A stretch of 64,000 nucleotides of DNA from Dyella sp. A6. GTDB lineage: Bacteria > Pseudomonadota > Gammaproteobacteria > Xanthomonadales > Rhodanobacteraceae. Numbering within the stretch: position 1 is the first letter of the stretch; each line of letters opens with the position of its first letter. The notes under the pieces were generated by a model. It saw nothing but the letters and a program-made list of their open reading frames with translations. It did no database searches and had not been told where the DNA came from. Position numbers and translations under genes: made by a program. The DNA lies in contig NZ_CP132911.1 in assembly GCF_036320485.1 (NCBI RefSeq), positions 62,001 through 126,000 on the forward strand. Direction: 5' to 3'. Below, piece after piece: positions 39,467 through 47,996 of this stretch.

Positions 39467-41623
39467 ATGTCCGCATCGCCCGACACCCCATCGCGCAGGC
39501 GCTTCATGAAGCTGGCGGCGGGCGCGACGTTCGCGCCATTGCTGGTCGGGACGCGGAACGCCGGCAGCACGCCGACCGGTGCCGCCGATCATGACGGCGC
39601 GGAAGCGCCAGCGCCAGCAGAGTGGGGCGACGGAACCCGGGTACTCGATCACCAGCGTCTGGCCGAGGCGCACTTCGGCAATGACGCGCCTTGGTACCTG
39701 GACAATATTCCGTTCTTCGAAGCGTCCGACGCCCGCCTGACGCAGGTCTATTACTACCGCTGGCAGGTGTTCCGCGCGCACATCCGCGATCTCGGCGCAC
39801 ATGGCCATGTGTTCACCGAGTTCCTCGACGCAGTGTCCTGGGAGCGCAAGCCCTACGGCACCCTCAACGACTCGGCCATCTTTCCCATTCACGATGGCCG
39901 CTGGTTGCGCGACCGGCGCTACGTGGACCGGTTCATCGATTATCTGTACGAAGGTGGCGGCAACGACCGGCATTTCAGCGAGTCGATTGCCGACGCGGTC
40001 CACGCACACTACCTGGTGCACGGCGACGAGCGTCGGGCAGTGCGCCATCTGGCCGCGATGAAGTACGTCTTCAACCGCTGGGATGACCACTACGATTTCG
40101 ACAAGCGGCTGTACTGGGTCGAGCCGCTTTACGACGCGACCGAATACACGATCGCCTCGATCGATGCCAGCGGCGGCACTGACGGCTTCAGCGGCGGGCA
40201 GGCGTTCCGGCCGTCGATCAATACCTACATGTTCGCCAATGCGCGTGCCATCGCCCGGCTGTGCAGACTATCCGGTGACGAGCGCGCGGCCGCCTGGTAC
40301 ACGGGGCGCGCGCAGGATCTGAGAGAGCGTATCGTCAAGGACCTGTGGAACCCCGATTTCCTGCACTTCACCGACCGCTACCAGGTCAGCAACACGCATG
40401 TGCACTACTGGGACTTCATCCGCGGGCGCGAGCTGGTCGGCTACCTGCCCTGGTATGCCAATGTGCCACCCGACCGTGGCGGTTACGCACAGGCATGGCG
40501 GCACCTGCTGTCGCCGCAGCAACTGCGCGGCGCTTATGGCATGCGCACGGTGGAGCCGTCCTATCCGCACTACATGCATCAGTACCGCTACGACCAGGCC
40601 ACCGGTCGTCCCGAATGCCAGTGGAACGGACCTGCCTGGCCGTTCCAGACCGCGCAGGCACTGACCGGCATGGCCAATCTGCTCAACGACTACAGCCAGG
40701 ACGTGGTCACGCCTTCGCACTACGCGATGTTCCTGCGTCAGTTCGCCGACCTGCACATGCTCGATGGTCATCCGGACATCCAGGAGGACTACAACCCGGA
40801 CACCGGCAGGGTGATCGTCGGCCTGCCGCGAAGTCACCACTACTACCACTCGAGTTTCGTCGACCTGGTGATCAACGGTCTGGTCGGTGTGCGGCCCGGC
40901 GAGGGCGACACGCTGGTGGTACGACCGCTGGTGCCGCCGGATGCGTCGGACCCGCACCATCTGGCCTGGTTCATGCTGGAAAACGTGCCGGTGCGTGGTC
41001 ATCTGCTCAGCGTGCAATGGGACGCCGATGGTCGCCGTTACCAGCGTGGTGCCGGCCTGTCGGTCTACCTCGACGGCAAGCGCGTTGCGCATGCGGCCGG
41101 GCTGGCGCGTCTGCAGGTGTCGCTGTCCACGCGCCAGGAACCGACGTCACCACGGCGCATCAACCGTGCCGTCAATGTGTCCGGCAAGGGTTATCCGATT
41201 CCCAGTGCCTCGCGCCACACCGATCCGGCCGAGCTGTACGCCGCGGTCGACGGGCGTCTGTGGTTTTTCGACAACATGGTGCGCGGCTGGGGCGTGGATG
41301 CCTCGCTCGGCGACGACTGGTTCGCGCTGGAGTTTGCCGGGCCGGTCACGCTCGATGCGATGGAAGCGGCCTTCTTTGCCGACGGCAAGCTGGTCGAGGC
41401 GCCGCAGCGCTACGAGATCCAGTATCGCCACCACGGGCAATGGTTCAGCGTGACGCGTACCGACGGTGCCAGCCGGCCGGTGCTTGCCAATGGCGTGGAA
41501 ACGGCGCGATGGACAGCGGCCACGGCACGCCACTGGCGCCTGCGGTTGTGGCACCGGTCGGCGCTGCGGCTGGTGGACTGGCGGCTGTATTCCAGTAACA
41601 CCGAGGTCGCGCTCGACGGCTGA
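39467..41623 (+). CDS. Tat-exported six-hairpin glycosidase with F5/8C domain
   Basis: The 718-residue protein starts with a twin-arginine signal (SRRRFMKLAAGATFAPLL). Residues about 60-480 form an (alpha/alpha)6-barrel of MGH1/glucoamylase type (GRPECQWNGPAWPFQTAQ, DIQEDYNPDTGRVIVG). The last 150 residues look like an F5/8 type C (CBM32-like) carbohydrate-binding domain (LWFFDNMVRGWGVDASLGDD, RYEIQYRHHGQW). The start is 5 nt after the GH43 stop, so it belongs to the same operon. Which glycosidic bond it cuts is not evident; an arabinogalactan branch is inferred. Confidence 0.78.
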   Translation: MSASPDTPSRRRFMKLAAGATFAPLLVGTRNAGSTPTGAADHDGAEAPAPAEWGDGTRVLDHQRLAEAHFGNDAPWYLDNIPFFEASDARLTQVYYYRWQVFRAHIRDLGAHGHVFTEFLDAVSWERKPYGTLNDSAIFPIHDGRWLRDRRYVDRFIDYLYEGGGNDRHFSESIADAVHAHYLVHGDERRAVRHLAAMKYVFNRWDDHYDFDKRLYWVEPLYDATEYTIASIDASGGTDGFSGGQAFRPSINTYMFANARAIARLCRLSGDERAAAWYTGRAQDLRERIVKDLWNPDFLHFTDRYQVSNTHVHYWDFIRGRELVGYLPWYANVPPDRGGYAQAWRHLLSPQQLRGAYGMRTVEPSYPHYMHQYRYDQATGRPECQWNGPAWPFQTAQALTGMANLLNDYSQDVVTPSHYAMFLRQFADLHMLDGHPDIQEDYNPDTGRVIVGLPRSHHYYHSSFVDLVINGLVGVRPGEGDTLVVRPLVPPDASDPHHLAWFMLENVPVRGHLLSVQWDADGRRYQRGAGLSVYLDGKRVAHAAGLARLQVSLSTRQEPTSPRRINRAVNVSGKGYPIPSASRHTDPAELYAAVDGRLWFFDNMVRGWGVDASLGDDWFALEFAGPVTLDAMEAAFFADGKLVEAPQRYEIQYRHHGQWFSVTRTDGASRPVLANGVETARWTAATARHWRLRLWHRSALRLVDWRLYSSNTEVALDG

Positions 41624-41696
41624 GCGATCCGGCATCACATGTCGCACTCAATTCATTGCAAGAACGATATGTTTGAAGGGGAATAATTCATTAGAT

Positions 41697-41707
41697 TGAT
41701 ATATGTC
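41697..41707 (+). promoter_or_regulatory. TNATATWTGTC motif, site 2
   Basis: TGATATATGTC lies 253 nt before the GH51 start, in the A/T-rich leader, and matches the motif fully. Confidence 0.45.
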
Positions 41708-41720
41708 ATGCTGACTATGC

Positions 41721-41751
41721 TTTGAACGTATTCCTGCTTTTGAGCGTATTC
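41721..41751 (+). repeat. tandem 13-mer direct repeat in GH51 leader
   Basis: TTTGAACGTATTC and TTTGAGCGTATTC differ at one base and are 18 bp apart. Such spacing suits a protein binding near-adjacent turns of DNA. Confidence 0.45.
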
Positions 41752-41959
41752 ACACAAGCAAAGAAGCGGTGTGCTGTTCCGAAACCGGTGCCGGCACGCC
41801 ACGCGCAACGCAAGTCGTGGGGAAGCGAAAGGTTCGGCGAGTGCCCGATGTCCAGCAGGTCGATGTCCGCGGTGCGCCGTGCCGGGCATCGGTCCATGGC
41901 ATCGTGACCCGCGCCGCGCAGCGACCCCGAACCGAACCAGGTCCCATGTGGAAATCACT

Positions 41960-43531
41960 ATGAAATCAAGTTTCCGGCGTCTCGTTAGCGGTACCACCCT
42001 GGCTCTGACCATTGCGGTCGGCATGCCGGCTGCCTCGGCGGCCGATGCTCCGGTGCACGTCTCGGCCACGCTGAGGGCGAACGCGTCCGGTCCGACCGTC
42101 AATCCGGCTGTCTTCGGCCAGTTCGCGGAAGACTTGGGCCACAGCATCTATGGTGGGGTCTGGGTCGGACCGAAGTCCAAGATCCCCAACACCGACGGCT
42201 ACCGCACCGACGTGCTGCACGCGCTGCAGGCGCTGAAGGTGCCCGTGGTGCGTTGGCCTGGCGGCTGCTTTGCCGACCGCTACGACTGGCGCGACGGTGT
42301 CGGCCCGGCCGACAAGCGGCCGATGACCGAGAATGTGTCCTGGGGTGGCGTCGACGACGACAACAGCTTCGGCACGCCCGAGTACATGAAGTTCATGCAG
42401 CTGATCGGGGCCAGGACCTTCGTTGCCGGCAACGTCGGCAGCGAACCGCCGAGTCTGCTGGCGCACTGGGTCGACTATATGACCTCGACCTCGCATTCGA
42501 AGTGGGCTCAGATGCGACGCCGTGACGGACGCGACAAGCCCTGGCGTCTGAATTACCTAGGTGTAGGCAACGAGCTGTGGGGCTGTGGTGGCAACATGAC
42601 GGCCGACTACGCGGCTGACCTGCTGCGCCGCTACGTGACCTTCGTGCATGTCGACGGTCCGCAGCACACGGACATCATCGGGCCGGGAGCCAACGGCGAC
42701 GACTACGCCTGGATCGACACCCTGATGAAGAAGGCTGGTCGCTTCATGAATGGGATCGGCCTGCATTACTACGTGATCCCCGGTGGCTGGAGCCACATGC
42801 AGCCGGCCAGCCAGTTCGACGAGGCGGGCTGGATCGACACCCTGTCCAAGGCGCTCTACATGAACACGCTGGTCAGCAAGGACAGCGCGATCATGGACAA
42901 GTACGACCCGAAGAAGCGCGTTTCGCTGGTGGTCGACGAGTGGGGCACCTGGTTCAAGGCCGAGCAGGGTACCAACCCCGCCTTCCTGTACCAGCAGAAC
43001 ACGTTGCGTGACGGCATGGTGGCCGCGCTGACGCTGAACATCTTTGTCCATCACGCCGATCGCGTGCGCATGGCCAACATCGCGCAGATGGTCAACGTGC
43101 TGCAGGCGATGATCCTGACCAAGGGCGACAAGATGATCCTGACGCCCACCTACTACGTGTTCAAGATGTTCATCCCCTACCAGGGCGCCGAAGCCCTGCC
43201 GCTTAAGCTGGACACGCCCGCATACACCCTGGGCAAGGTCAGCGTGCCCGCGGTGCAGGGCTCGGCCGTGCGCGGCAAGGATGGCAAGGTGCACATGGTG
43301 CTGGTCAACCTGGACCCGCACAAGGCCGCGCAGGTCGCGGTGCGTCTGGAAGGCATGTCGGCGCATGGCGTGAGCGGACAGATCCTCACCGGTCCGCAGA
43401 TGAACACGCACAACACCTTCGCACATCCGGACACGATCAAGCCGGAGGCATTCGATGGTGCGCACGTGCGTGGAGCCTCGCTGGAGGCGAAGCTGCCGGC
43501 GAAGTCGATCGTGGTGCTGGACGTGGATTGA
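41960..43531 (+). CDS. exported GH51 alpha-L-arabinofuranosidase
   Basis: ATG 41960 gives a 523-residue protein with a Sec signal (LVSGTTLALTIAVGMPAASA); the longer frame from 41771 hides it. The GH51 barrel carries acid/base E205 in GVGNELWGCGG and nucleophile E327 in VVDEWGTWF, followed by the family beta-sandwich. GH51 enzymes release terminal alpha-L-arabinofuranose, the usual decoration of type II arabinogalactan. The gene has its own leader and a 12-bp hairpin after its stop. An export signal is less common in GH51 than a cytoplasmic form. Confidence 0.92.
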   Translation: MKSSFRRLVSGTTLALTIAVGMPAASAADAPVHVSATLRANASGPTVNPAVFGQFAEDLGHSIYGGVWVGPKSKIPNTDGYRTDVLHALQALKVPVVRWPGGCFADRYDWRDGVGPADKRPMTENVSWGGVDDDNSFGTPEYMKFMQLIGARTFVAGNVGSEPPSLLAHWVDYMTSTSHSKWAQMRRRDGRDKPWRLNYLGVGNELWGCGGNMTADYAADLLRRYVTFVHVDGPQHTDIIGPGANGDDYAWIDTLMKKAGRFMNGIGLHYYVIPGGWSHMQPASQFDEAGWIDTLSKALYMNTLVSKDSAIMDKYDPKKRVSLVVDEWGTWFKAEQGTNPAFLYQQNTLRDGMVAALTLNIFVHHADRVRMANIAQMVNVLQAMILTKGDKMILTPTYYVFKMFIPYQGAEALPLKLDTPAYTLGKVSVPAVQGSAVRGKDGKVHMVLVNLDPHKAAQVAVRLEGMSAHGVSGQILTGPQMNTHNTFAHPDTIKPEAFDGAHVRGASLEAKLPAKSIVVLDVD

Positions 43532-43545
43532 TGCATGCTTGAAGT

Positions 43546-43584
43546 CGGCTTCACGCATGCGTGTCCACGCGCTGCGTGAAGCCG
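43546..43584 (+). terminator. 12-bp perfect hairpin after GH51 gene
   Basis: CGGCTTCACGCA and TGCGTGAAGCCG flank a 15-nt loop, 14 nt past the stop. The following bases are only weakly T-rich. Confidence 0.55.
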
Positions 43585-43726
43585 GCAAGATTTCTCCCCG
43601 ATGGGGTGGCCGGCGACATGATTGTGGCGGCCCCCCATTTTTTTTACTTGCCGTCCTGGTGCCATGAATCTGCGGTCAGAAATCCGGGCCAGGACATGGG
43701 ACCGGGCCAATCGCACGGGAAAATGG

Positions 43727-44788
43727 ATGGAGCGCATACGGGACGATTCGAGCGATATGTATTCCCCGGTGCCGTCGCGAAGGCGGTTCATCGCGGGCAT
43801 GGCCGTGCTCGTGACTTCGGCACTGGCCTCAGGGCGCACCTTTGCCAGTGCCGCCCGTCCGCGATTCCGGGTCATCATCGACAACGATTTCTCGGGCGAT
43901 CCGGACGGACTTTTCCAGCTTGCCCACCATCTGCTGTCGCCATCGATCGAAATCCCCTTCATCGTCGGATCGCATATCCACGTGAACGATTTCCTCGATC
44001 CTTCCCGCACCCAGGCGGAGGATGCGGTATCCCGTGTGCACGGACTGATGTCGGCCATGCGGCTTTCCACAGTGCCGACCGTGCTGGCAGGCCGCGATGC
44101 GGCGGCAGCCCCTGGAGCAGCGCCGGTGCGCAGTGCTGTAACCGATCGCATCATCCGCGAAGCCCGCCGCAGCGATACACAGGTCCCGCTGGTCTATGCC
44201 GCCGGGGCGGGACTGACCGAACTGGCCGAGGCCCTGCGCATCGCGCCGGACATCGCCACACGCATGAGGCTGGTCTGGATCGGTGGTAGCGAATGGCCGG
44301 ACCTGGTCCATGGTATGCCACGCCGCAACGACCCGGAATACAACTTCACCATCGACGCTGGCGCGGCCCAGACGGTATTCAACGACGCCGGCATCGAAAT
44401 CTGGCAGGTGCCACGAAATGTCTATCGCCAGATGCTCGTGTCGATGGCCGAGCTCGGCTTGCGCCTCGGTCGTGCCGGCGATCTTGGCCGCTTCCTGCTC
44501 GATGCGCTCGATGCGGTGCGGTATCGCTACCCGGACCACATGGGCGAGACCTACATCCTCGGCGACAGTCCACTGGTCACGCTGACCGCGCTGCTCAGTG
44601 CCTTCGAGCCCGACAGCTCGTCCAGCCGCTACGTGGTACGCCCCACCCCGCTGCTCGGCGCGGACGGCACCTACCGGCAGCGCGAGGGGTCACGACTGAT
44701 GCGGGTCTACACCGGCATCGATACACGGCTCACGTTTGCCGACATGTTCGCCAGGTTTGCCAGTCACCAGACCGCGCAGTCTGCCTGA
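43727..44788 (+). CDS. Tat-exported nucleoside-hydrolase-like protein
   Basis: ATG 43727 (GGGA 6 nt upstream; ATG 43757 possible) gives 353 residues starting with a twin-arginine signal (PSRRRFIAGMAVLVTSAL). The mature start FRVIIDNDFSGDPDGLFQLA resembles the Asp-rich calcium site of inosine-uridine nucleoside hydrolases, though the usual DxDxGxDD is altered to DNDFSGDPDG. Family-like GAGLTELAEAL and NDPEYNFTIDAGAA follow. A furanosidase of this fold in the periplasm of an arabinogalactan locus may act on a furanoside other than a nucleoside; that is inference. It is convergent with the GH42 gene. Confidence 0.75.
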   Translation: MERIRDDSSDMYSPVPSRRRFIAGMAVLVTSALASGRTFASAARPRFRVIIDNDFSGDPDGLFQLAHHLLSPSIEIPFIVGSHIHVNDFLDPSRTQAEDAVSRVHGLMSAMRLSTVPTVLAGRDAAAAPGAAPVRSAVTDRIIREARRSDTQVPLVYAAGAGLTELAEALRIAPDIATRMRLVWIGGSEWPDLVHGMPRRNDPEYNFTIDAGAAQTVFNDAGIEIWQVPRNVYRQMLVSMAELGLRLGRAGDLGRFLLDALDAVRYRYPDHMGETYILGDSPLVTLTALLSAFEPDSSSSRYVVRPTPLLGADGTYRQREGSRLMRVYTGIDTRLTFADMFARFASHQTAQSA

Positions 44789-44799
44789 AACGTCGTGCC

Positions 44800-46905
44800 T
44801 TACGGGCCGACGGATGATTCGACGATGGCGACGCCCCACGCGCCCAGGTGGATCGTCTGGCCGGCGTGGATCGCGCGGCCCGACAGAAGCTCGGTGCCGG
44901 CAAAGGGCGTGGTTACGTTCTGCGGGTTTCGGGAGTAATTGAGCAGGTAGCGCACCGCGTGGCCGTTGTGCAGGGTGCCGCCGCGGACGATGACCGGGAA
45001 GTGCACGTCGGGCAGGCGCGGCTTCACGTCGGCCTCTGCGGTCTCGCGGGCCATCAGCTTGGCGAGGATGGCGCGGGACGGCATGAAGCCGACGTAGGTG
45101 ACCTCGCCCTTGCCCCAGTGGTTCTCGGTGATCGCCGCGTAGGCCGGCCACGACGCGTGCTGGTAGCGGGTGATGATCCGGGCGGTGGTCGGCTTGAGGA
45201 ACTCCATCCACCAGCGGATCGTGTTGCCCTTCTTGCCGACGTTGAACGGATCGCCGGCCAGCGAAACGTCGTGGGGGATGGTGAACTCGTGATAGACGAC
45301 GCCAGCCGCCTTGCTGATGTCGCCGGGTTGCACCGTATAGCGCACCTTGGTGTTCTGATCGGAGAAGCCGCTCTTGAACGTGTACAGCAGATGCCCACCG
45401 CGTCGTGCATAGTCGTTGAGCCGCTGGATCTGTGCATCGGTGGCGGCATACAGGGCTGGCACGATGATGAGCTTGTACTTGTCCAGGTCGACTTTCGAAT
45501 CCGGCGAGATGATGTCGGTTTCTACGTTCATGCGGTAGAGCGCGTCGTAGAACGGTCGCATGATCTGGTTGTAGCCGATCCACTGGCCGTCGGCGTGGAT
45601 CCTGAATGCGTCGAATGCGCTCAACGCAGTGTTGCTGACGTAGATCGCGACCTGGTTGTGCTTGGTCATGTCGACTAGGGTCGGACCCAGTCGCCTGAGG
45701 TCGGCGCCGATGGTTTTTGCCTCGCGGTAGACAGCGTTGGGCTGGTAGTCCTGCGATAGGATGCCGCGCCAGTAGGTCTCGGCGGCGTTGGCCGTAGTCG
45801 CCCAGTGCCAGTACTCGACCATGTTGGCGCCCGAGGCAAGATGACTGAAGGCCTGCAGCCGCAACTGGCCAGGATAGGGCGTCCAGTCCGGGAAGCCCTG
45901 CGCCTCGGTCTCCATCACCAGGTAGTTCTGCCCGTTGCGCAGCGAGCGCGCCAGGTCGCCGCCGAAGGCGATGTCGGCGCCGGTGAGCTTGTCCTGAGTC
46001 GGGTGGTAGATGTCCACGCCGGCCACGTCCAGGGCACGCGCCGCACGCCACTGGTTGACCTCAGGTTGCACACCGTAGGAGTAACCGCGCCAGCCGAGGT
46101 CGAAGTTCTGGGTGATGAACTGATCGGGCCGTGCGTGTGCACGCACGAGTTTGGCCTGCCAGGCCAGGAAATGGGTCACCAGGCCACGCTGGTAGGCGGC
46201 GAAGGCGTTGCTCATGCTGGCATTGATGGAGCCGGTGACGTCAGGGAAGTCCTGCCAGCGGTTGATCCGATTGCTCCAGTAGTTCAGGCCCCAGGCCGTG
46301 TTGAGTGCGTCAAGGGTGCCGAACTTCCTTCGCATGGCGGCGACAAACGCCTTCTGCACGTTCGGTCCGCTGGTTCCGTAGGCCTTGGTCTCGTTGTCGA
46401 TCTGGTAGCCGATCACCGCGGGGTTGTCGCGCACGTGGTCGACCAGCGCCACGACCACCCGCCGGGCCGCCGCCAGGTAGTGCGGGTTGGTGATGTCCAT
46501 GTTCTGCCGGCGGCCATACTTGGCGCGGCCCTGTGCCGTGACCACCAGCACGTCCGGATGCTCGCGTGCCAGCCAGGCGGGAATGGCGTAGGTTGGTGTG
46601 CCGATGATGACCTTGATGCCGTGGCGGTTCATCGCCGCCAGCGTGCGGTCGATGTCGCTGAAGTCGAACACGCCCGGTTGCGGCTCCAGCGTGCCCCAGG
46701 TCGACTCGCCAATGCGCACCACGTCGATGCCGGCAGCCTGCATCATCTGCGCGTCCTTTTCGATGCGGTCGACAGGCTCGTACTCCGGGTAGTAGGCGGC
46801 GCCGTAGAGGATCGTCTTCGGCAGGGTCGCCGAGGATGCCAGGGCAGGAGCCGCGGCCATCATGGCGAACAAGATGCCGATCGCGATGAGGCAGGTGTGC
46901 TTCAT
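44800..46905 (-). CDS. exported GH42 beta-galactosidase
   Basis: ATG 46905 overlaps the previous stop as ATGA and gives 701 residues with a signal peptide (CLIAIGILFAMMAAAPALAS). The GH42 barrel opens LYGAAYYPEYEPVDRIEKD and has acid/base E172 in QIDNETKAYG and nucleophile E332 in LVMETEAQGF. Trimerisation-type and C-terminal beta domains follow. It probably removes beta-linked galactose from galactooligosaccharides in the periplasm. It is the last of five genes with 4-nt overlaps. Confidence 0.92.
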   Translation of the reverse strand: MKHTCLIAIGILFAMMAAAPALASSATLPKTILYGAAYYPEYEPVDRIEKDAQMMQAAGIDVVRIGESTWGTLEPQPGVFDFSDIDRTLAAMNRHGIKVIIGTPTYAIPAWLAREHPDVLVVTAQGRAKYGRRQNMDITNPHYLAAARRVVVALVDHVRDNPAVIGYQIDNETKAYGTSGPNVQKAFVAAMRRKFGTLDALNTAWGLNYWSNRINRWQDFPDVTGSINASMSNAFAAYQRGLVTHFLAWQAKLVRAHARPDQFITQNFDLGWRGYSYGVQPEVNQWRAARALDVAGVDIYHPTQDKLTGADIAFGGDLARSLRNGQNYLVMETEAQGFPDWTPYPGQLRLQAFSHLASGANMVEYWHWATTANAAETYWRGILSQDYQPNAVYREAKTIGADLRRLGPTLVDMTKHNQVAIYVSNTALSAFDAFRIHADGQWIGYNQIMRPFYDALYRMNVETDIISPDSKVDLDKYKLIIVPALYAATDAQIQRLNDYARRGGHLLYTFKSGFSDQNTKVRYTVQPGDISKAAGVVYHEFTIPHDVSLAGDPFNVGKKGNTIRWWMEFLKPTTARIITRYQHASWPAYAAITENHWGKGEVTYVGFMPSRAILAKLMARETAEADVKPRLPDVHFPVIVRGGTLHNGHAVRYLLNYSRNPQNVTTPFAGTELLSGRAIHAGQTIHLGAWGVAIVESSVGP

Positions 46906-47996
46906 GGTCTGGTCCGGGTGTCGGGAGGCGTGGCACGGCGGCGAGGGCGTGAGCGTGCGGGTAGTGGCGGCACCGGGTGGGTTTCGCCGTCCAGTTCGAC
47001 CGCCTCGCGCACGATGCGCACGCGGTCGTCGGTATCGCGCATCAGATAGAGCTTGCCGCGCGCGTGGCGGAACGGGCGGTGCAGCACCATCATCAATTGG
47101 CCGTCGAAGCGATGGAACAGCATGCCGTGGCCGCTGTCGGCGCGCACCAGCGGGGGCAGTTGCTGCCAGGGGCCGAGGATTGAGCCACTGCGCGAGCGGG
47201 CCAGGCCCTCCACGTAACCGTGGCGGTCGTAGCTCGACCACAGCATCAGCAGGGTGCCGCTGCGGGTGCGGAACAGTTCTGGTCCATCAGTGACGTAGAT
47301 GGTGTTGCCGTTGGGCTGCTTCTTGCCGTCCACCCAGGGTGCGTCGGAAGCGTGGAACAGCACCTTCGAGGGGCCGGCTCGGGCCAGAGCGTCGTCCAGC
47401 GGCATGGCATCGATGGTGCCGTCGCCGATCTGCACCCACTCGTGTGCATACACCAGCCATGGATGCCCCGAAGGGCCGATATACAGTGTGCCGTCCAGGG
47501 TCATCTTCGCCTTTGGCACGATAGGTTGGCCATGACGCACCAGACGGAACGGGCCATCAAGGCTGTCGGACACTGCCAGCACGGTGGCGCGACGTATCGG
47601 CCGATGATGACCGTGGGCCGGCAGCGGCCGGTGCGGATTGTAGAAAGTGCTGAACAGGTACCAGCGTCCGCGCCAGCGGTGCACCTCCGGCGCCCAGGCG
47701 CCAGCGTCGGCCCAGGTGCCCGGCGGCAGCGTGAACACCACACGCGGGTGGGTCCAGTGTTTCAGGTCGCGGCTGGTGTACTCCATGATGCCGAGCCGGG
47801 GGTCATGGGTCATGCGCGCGCGGTTGCGCGTGTACAGGTGGTAGGTGTGTGTGGCGGTGTCGGCGACGATCCACGGGTCGTGAAGCGGCATTACCGGCAG
47901 GCGCAGCGGCGCGTTGGCGTGCGCTGTTGCAGCGGCGGTCGGGTGCAGGGCGAGCACACTGCCCAGTACGGCCAGACACAACGCGACCCGCTTCAC
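46902..47996 (-). CDS. exported GH43-like glycosidase
   Basis: A GTG start at 47996 overlaps the GH30 stop (GTGA) and gives 364 residues with a signal peptide (ALCLAVLGSVLALHPTAAA). The propeller has D40 in MPLHDPWIV, D168 in MTLDGTLYIG and E240 in TDGPELFR, the expected GH43 triad, plus AWAPEVHRW. It may release arabinofuranose or galactose from arabinogalactan; the subfamily cannot be fixed from the sequence alone. The C-terminal 25 residues are Pro/Arg-rich and probably disordered. Confidence 0.85.
   Translation of the reverse strand: MKRVALCLAVLGSVLALHPTAAATAHANAPLRLPVMPLHDPWIVADTATHTYHLYTRNRARMTHDPRLGIMEYTSRDLKHWTHPRVVFTLPPGTWADAGAWAPEVHRWRGRWYLFSTFYNPHRPLPAHGHHRPIRRATVLAVSDSLDGPFRLVRHGQPIVPKAKMTLDGTLYIGPSGHPWLVYAHEWVQIGDGTIDAMPLDDALARAGPSKVLFHASDAPWVDGKKQPNGNTIYVTDGPELFRTRSGTLLMLWSSYDRHGYVEGLARSRSGSILGPWQQLPPLVRADSGHGMLFHRFDGQLMMVLHRPFRHARGKLYLMRDTDDRVRIVREAVELDGETHPVPPLPARSRPRRRATPPDTRTRP

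Larger units (their letters stand above)
41624..41959. promoter_or_regulatory. control region upstream of GH51 gene
   Basis: This 336-bp gap holds an A/T-rich block (41640-41760) unlike the flanking genes. In it are a CATTGCAA sequence (41654-41661), the TNATATWTGTC motif and a direct repeat of TTTGAACGTATTC at 41721 and TTTGAGCGTATTC at 41739 (18-bp spacing). No gene was seen. Confidence 0.55.
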
